A DNA stretch of 9,901 nucleotides from SIAF01 sp046152955 (GTDB taxonomy: Bacteria > Planctomycetota > Planctomycetia > Planctomycetales > Planctomycetaceae): contig JBJXGA010000119.1 in NCBI GenBank assembly GCA_046152955.1, positions 1 to 9,901 on the forward strand. The letters run 5' to 3'. This document shows, piece by piece, positions 7,075 through 9,901 of this stretch. Both the position numbers and the translations under genes were made by a program. Under the pieces are notes generated by a model, which saw only the letters and a list, made by a program, of their open reading frames with translations, was not told the DNA's origin and did not search any database. Within the stretch, counting starts at the first letter, position 1. Every line of letters starts with the position of its first letter.

Positions 7075-8304
7075 TTATTGCCGGGCAATCTTCCACAGAT
7101 GCTTGTCGCTACGCAAGTACAACCCGCCGTTGGCGATCGCGGGGGTTCCCAGGACCGTTTCCCCGAAGTCGTGATGGGCCACGATTTGACCTTTGTCGGC
7201 CTTCGCATCGACCACCATGACCACGCCATCTTCGTTGATGCAATACACGTGTCCCCCGGCGGCCACCGGGGTGGCGCTGAACATGCCGCGCGAGGACTTG
7301 TCCCCATCCTGGACCGTCAGCCGCAACGACCAGAGGTTGTTGCCGTTCTTGATTTCGGCACAATTGAGAACTCCGGAACTGGCGATGCTGAAGACCCGTC
7401 CCTCGTAAATCAGAGCGCTGGGGGTGATCGGCCCCAGACGGTTTTGCTGCCACAGTGGCTTGGGAGGCCCTCCGGCGTCATCGACTTGCAGGGCGGTCAG
7501 TCCTTTCGACGGGGCGTACAACACTCCGTCCCCGACGGTCGTCGAAGGAATCGTCGAGCATGCTTCGTCGAACCGCCACACTTCGGCTCCCGAATAGGGG
7601 CGCAGCGCGACCAGTCCCTTGCCCGATTGCAAGACGGCCAAGTCGTCCGCGCGCGTCTTGCCGCGGAGCACAACCGGCGACGTCCAGTTTACCATCACCG
7701 GGCGGGGGAGTTTCCAGCGATTCTCTCCCGTGGCGACATCCAGCCCCAAGGCGAGCGACTCGCTATCGTTTTCGATCTGGACGATCAGCGTCTCCCCCAC
7801 CACGATCGGAGAGGAGGACATCCCCAGGCTATTGCTGGCGTTTTGATAATCCTGAGTCAAGCCGCGAAACCATTGCAGGTTTCCGTCCAGGTCCACGCAT
7901 GCCAGGTCGTTGCTGGAAAACAGAGCAAAAACCCGCTCTCCGTCGCAGGCGGGAGTCGGAGTGGCATTGCACATCTTGGGATGGCAGAGTGTGCGACCGG
8001 TGGCCCAGAACTGCCGCTCCCACAGCGGCCTGCCGGACTTGGCGTCGAAGCACAACAGGTGCAGCCGATCCTGTGCAAATCCACTGCTGGCGCTCAGAAA
8101 GACTTTGTCCCCGACTATGATCGGTCCGGACAGTCCACGCCCCGGCAAATCGGCTGTCCAGGCGATCGATTCGCCAACTGCCACCGGAATGTTGGGGTCG
8201 CTGGCGACTCCCGTCGTATCGGCGCCTCGAAATTGCGGCCAATCGGCGCCCCACGCGATCGAAGCGCTCGAAAAGAGCAGGGCCAACGTAATCAATCTCG
8301 GCAT
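7075..8304 (-). CDS. Secreted PQQ-like beta-propeller repeat protein
   Basis: Predicted exported 409-aa beta-propeller of the PQQ/quinoprotein-dehydrogenase-like repeat superfamily. A signal peptide is clear (MPRLITLALLFSSASIAWG, cleavage near 19-20). The mature part starts ADWPQFRG, the hallmark opening of a large planctomycete family. Repeating blades show 'SSPIVVGETLIVQ', 'LALGLDVATGENRWK', 'SATPVAAGGHVYCINEDG' and 'GTPAIANGGLYLRSDKHLWKI' patterns, typical tryptophan-docking blades. No catalytic dehydrogenase extension is present, so a binding or scaffold role is more likely than PQQ-dependent oxidation; the substrate is unknown. GGAG lies 10 nt before ATG 8304. It follows the HEAT-type secreted protein by 84 nt on the same strand, so the two are probably one unit acting outside the cytoplasm. 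A 483-aa plus-strand frame across this gene is an antisense shadow. Confidence 0.92.
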   Translation of the reverse strand: MPRLITLALLFSSASIAWGADWPQFRGADTTGVASDPNIPVAVGESIAWTADLPGRGLSGPIIVGDKVFLSASSGFAQDRLHLLCFDAKSGRPLWERQFWATGRTLCHPKMCNATPTPACDGERVFALFSSNDLACVDLDGNLQWFRGLTQDYQNASNSLGMSSSPIVVGETLIVQIENDSESLALGLDVATGENRWKLPRPVMVNWTSPVVLRGKTRADDLAVLQSGKGLVALRPYSGAEVWRFDEACSTIPSTTVGDGVLYAPSKGLTALQVDDAGGPPKPLWQQNRLGPITPSALIYEGRVFSIASSGVLNCAEIKNGNNLWSLRLTVQDGDKSSRGMFSATPVAAGGHVYCINEDGVVMVVDAKADKGQIVAHHDFGETVLGTPAIANGGLYLRSDKHLWKIARQ

Positions 8305-8388
8305 GGGAAAGCAGCTCCGAAGAAGCGGGGAATCGAGCGGTGAAGAAATCGGCAGGTTGTTGATATCAATGTGGATTTCGATTCAGAT

Positions 8389-9579
8389 TCAGTTTCCGTT
8401 ATTCGTGACGGCGCGATCGCGGCTGGTGGGGGTCTGCGCCGTCGCGCGATCGCCGGAGAGAATGGCCGTCCCCGTGGCGTCGCAAACGCGCAACTGGAAT
8501 TGCCAGCGCTGCGCCCATTCTTCGGTTTGCTCGTTCTGGCAAACCTTGATCAGAATCAGGTTCTTGCCCGGCTTCAGCGTGCCGCGCATTTTGTACTGGT
8601 CGAGGCTCATCCCCCGGTGATACTCCTCGCGGGCAAAGAGCAATTCGCCGTTCAACCACACCTTCCAGGAATTGGGGGTACCGAGCCGGAAATCGACCGT
8701 GTGTTGTTTGTCGGAAACGAACTCGGTGGCGGCGTAGCAGACCGCCCCCTTGTGAGACGCCAGTGCCTTGGCCAGATCGACGATCCCGTACTCGTTGTCG
8801 GTGGCGACGGCGCTCCAGCCGATCTTCTGCTCCTCTTTTCCTTCGTACTGGGCGTCAAAATCGACCTTCGCTTCCGGGGGGTAGGGGGTTGCAAACCCTT
8901 TTCCGCCGGTGTTTTCGAAGGGGGCCACCACCCGCCATTTTCGCAGAAAGCCGAAATGCTGGGCCAGATCGACCTTTTCTCCCAGTTCTTCCAGTCGCTT
9001 CTTGATGGTCTGCACCTGGTCGTCGTCGCGCGAACCGGCCAGGGCCGTGGCAAACGTCTCCTTGGCTTCGGCTTTCTTTTCCTGGTCAAGCTGCTCATTC
9101 CCCTGAGCGATCAGCCGCCCGACGGCATCGCGCCGCAATTCCACGCTAGGGTCGTTGAGCATCCCGGGAATCAGTCGATCGGGGGCCGACTTGTCCACAC
9201 GGGTCAAAATCTCGAACGCCAGTCGCCGCGCTCGAGGATCATGCTTGGTCTCTTTGATGAACTTTTCAATCTCGGCGGCGGGGAGCTTTCCCCCCTTGGC
9301 CAGTTCCCGCTGAGCGATCGTCTCGACCGCGTTTCGGAAGTAATTGGCCGCCAGCGGGTTGGCATCATCAAACGCAGCGAGAATCTTGGGGATCGCGGCC
9401 CCCTTTTCCGCCGAAACCTGCCGACATGCCTTGGCCGCCGCGGCGTTTCCCTGTCCTTCCGCACCGACCGCTTTGATCTCGTTCAGGTAGTCGTCCAAAT
9501 CGGCCGCTGAAGCGAGCGAAGTAATCGCCAGACTCAAAATCAGGCCGCACGCCAACCCCGGTCGGAACAGTCGAATCAT
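8389..9579 (-). CDS. Secreted HEAT-type protein with carbohydrate-binding-like C-terminus
   Basis: Predicted exported 396-aa protein of unknown activity. A signal peptide is visible (residues 1-25, ...LASA, cleavage near 25-26). Residues ~30-205 are helical with HEAT-like pairs, for example 'DPRARRLAFEILTRV' (114-128) and 'DPSVELRRDAVGRLIAQ' (143-159). Next comes a charged helix rich in K/E (164-202). Residues ~215-370 form a beta-rich module with 'WRVVAPFENTGGKGFATPYPPE' (215-236) and 'SWKVWLNGELLFAREEYHRGMSLDQY' (304-329), then 'KPGKNLILIKVCQNEQTEEWAQRW'. I recognise this module from planctomycete secreted proteins; it resembles jelly-roll sugar-binding folds, but ligand and enzyme activity are not shown. 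GAGG lies 5 nt before ATG 9579 and a promoter lies at 9627-9656. It is first in a unit with the PQQ-like propeller protein. Confidence 0.88.
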   Translation of the reverse strand: MIRLFRPGLACGLILSLAITSLASAADLDDYLNEIKAVGAEGQGNAAAAKACRQVSAEKGAAIPKILAAFDDANPLAANYFRNAVETIAQRELAKGGKLPAAEIEKFIKETKHDPRARRLAFEILTRVDKSAPDRLIPGMLNDPSVELRRDAVGRLIAQGNEQLDQEKKAEAKETFATALAGSRDDDQVQTIKKRLEELGEKVDLAQHFGFLRKWRVVAPFENTGGKGFATPYPPEAKVDFDAQYEGKEEQKIGWSAVATDNEYGIVDLAKALASHKGAVCYAATEFVSDKQHTVDFRLGTPNSWKVWLNGELLFAREEYHRGMSLDQYKMRGTLKPGKNLILIKVCQNEQTEEWAQRWQFQLRVCDATGTAILSGDRATAQTPTSRDRAVTNNGN

Positions 9580-9626
9580 GGATGCCTCTGTTCAAAAAGT
9601 GTGAATTCCTCGCTCTGAATGGGCCT

Positions 9627-9656
9627 ATTGTAACGCCCTTCAATTCCGATCGGCAA
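9627..9656 (-). promoter_or_regulatory. Sigma-70-like promoter of the HEAT-type/PQQ-like unit
   Basis: On the minus strand TTGCCG (9656-9651; 4/6 to TTGACA) and TACAAT (9632-9627; 5/6 to TATAAT) are spaced 18 nt. Transcription would start near 9620, leaving a leader of about 40 nt with GAGG 5 nt before ATG 9579. This is the best promoter match in the window, though planctomycete promoters are not always of this form. Confidence 0.5.
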
Positions 9657-9703
9657 GCGTTGCGTCGCCAGACGCGTAGAATGCGGTCCCAGCCGCTGAA
9701 TCC

Positions 9704-9722
9704 CGGACGCTGGCAGCGTCCG
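9704..9722. repeat. Perfect 9-bp palindrome with single-base centre
   Basis: CGGACGCTG-G-CAGCGTCCG. It is one of two such palindromes 8 nt apart. No T-run follows on either strand, so it is not a standard intrinsic terminator. It may be a REP-like element, a binding site or part of a transcript-end structure. Confidence 0.75.
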
Positions 9723-9730
9723 CCCCGTGG

Positions 9731-9751
9731 CTGGATTTCTCAGAAATCCAG
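9731..9751. repeat. Perfect 10-bp palindrome with single-base centre
   Basis: CTGGATTTCT-C-AGAAATCCAG. In plus-strand RNA the stem can extend three pairs outward (one G-U) to 9728/9754. It abuts the minus-strand stop codon at 9752-9754 that ends the (MMDQ)n frame, so it could mark the 3' end of a gene entering from the right. No T-run follows. Confidence 0.75.
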
Positions 9752-9793
9752 TCAAAGTGGACCTCTTCCAACAGACCCAGGCGGCCCAGCACA

Positions 9794-9901
9794 CTGGTCC
9801 GTCATCTGGTCCATCATCTGGTCCATCATCTGGTCCATCAACTGGTCCATCATCTGGTCCATCATCTGGTCCATCATCTGGTCCATCATCTGGTCCATCA
9901 T
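9794..9901. repeat. 12-bp tandem repeat, nine units, continues past the window
   Basis: Consensus CTGGTCCATCAT repeats nine times with no indel and fills the window to its last base. Only two units vary: unit 1 has G for A at 9801, and unit 4 has A for T at 9841. The unit is a multiple of three and open in five of six frames. On minus it reads (MMDQ)n, then CAGPPGSVGRGPL and a TGA at 9754-9752. On plus, one frame reads (GPSS)n, open from about 9700. In the GPSS frame the two changes are silent and Ser-to-Thr. In the MMDQ frame they are Met-to-Thr and Met-to-Leu. Coding strand is undecided; it may also be a non-coding variable-number repeat. Confidence 0.9.

Larger units (their letters stand above)
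9580..9901. other. Right-edge intergenic region, 322 nt, repeat-rich
   Basis: Holds, from left, the promoter of the HEAT-type gene, a small GCGTC-GCCA-GACGC hairpin (9662-9675), two perfect palindromes (9704-9722, 9731-9751) and a 12-bp tandem array to the edge. A 72-codon minus-strand frame (9576-9794) overlaps the HEAT-type start as ATGA, but it runs through the promoter and both palindromes and has no recognisable protein character. I treat it as non-coding. Confidence 0.5.

Noticed and set aside
6892..8343. 483-codon plus-strand frame across the PQQ-like gene
   Set aside because: Antisense shadow of a clear secreted propeller protein. Its own translation shows no domain, signal or ribosome site.
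8371..9510. 379-codon plus-strand frame across the HEAT-type gene
   Set aside because: Antisense shadow; the opposite strand has a signal peptide, a good ribosome site and recognisable modules.
9576..9794. 72-codon minus-strand frame ending ATGA at the HEAT-type start, which could look like a coupled upstream gene
   Set aside because: It passes through two perfect palindromes and the -35/-10 promoter match, and the protein has no recognisable features. The overlap is probably chance.
9794..9901. CRISPR array as an explanation of the right-edge repeats
   Set aside because: Units are 12 bp, directly abutting and without spacers, so it is a simple tandem repeat.

Overview
The window reads as ordinary chromosome from a GC-rich planctomycete (phylum Planctomycetota). 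This is inferred from protein style, not from a marker gene. A secreted PQQ-type beta-propeller protein opens its mature part with DWPQFRG. A secreted HEAT-type protein carries the 'VVAPFENTGGKGF... WKVWLNGELLFAREEYHRGM' C-terminal module. A peptidyl-amidoglycolate-lyase-like NHL propeller is also present. All three are typical of that phylum. Many long reading frames antisense to the real genes are by-products of high-GC codon use.

Seven genes are well supported. Six lie on the minus strand as three adjacent pairs, and one lies on the plus strand. From the left: a PhyH-type Fe(II)/2-oxoglutarate dioxygenase (229-1128) sits 13 nt behind a secreted S9A prolyl oligopeptidase (1142-3220); the dioxygenase ribosome binding site overlaps the peptidase stop codon. 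A 435-nt divergent region follows, holding a 16-bp inverted repeat and a duplicated 12-mer. Next is a plus-strand PPP-family metallophosphoesterase (3656-4330). It converges on metF (4614-5507, methylenetetrahydrofolate reductase) across a gap with a perfect 21-bp hairpin. metF follows an amidoglycolate-lyase-like NHL propeller gene (5537-6553) by 29 nt.

A 521-nt gene-free stretch (6554-7074) holds dispersed-repeat-like palindromes, including the CACAGAG/CTCTGTG inverted type. Then comes the secreted PQQ-like propeller gene (7075-8304), behind a secreted HEAT-type/carbohydrate-binding-like gene (8389-9579). That pair has a credible sigma-70-like promoter at 9627-9656.

The right edge (9580-9901) is the most structured non-genic part. 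It has two near-adjacent perfect palindromes with single-base centres, followed by nine copies of a 12-bp tandem repeat that runs off the window. The repeat is open in five of six frames: (GPSS)n on plus, or (MMDQ)n ending in a stop at 9752 on minus. No defence system, CRISPR array, insertion sequence, rRNA or tRNA was seen. The genes read as housekeeping or secreted degradative functions rather than one new system; the repeat-rich right edge is the best lead.
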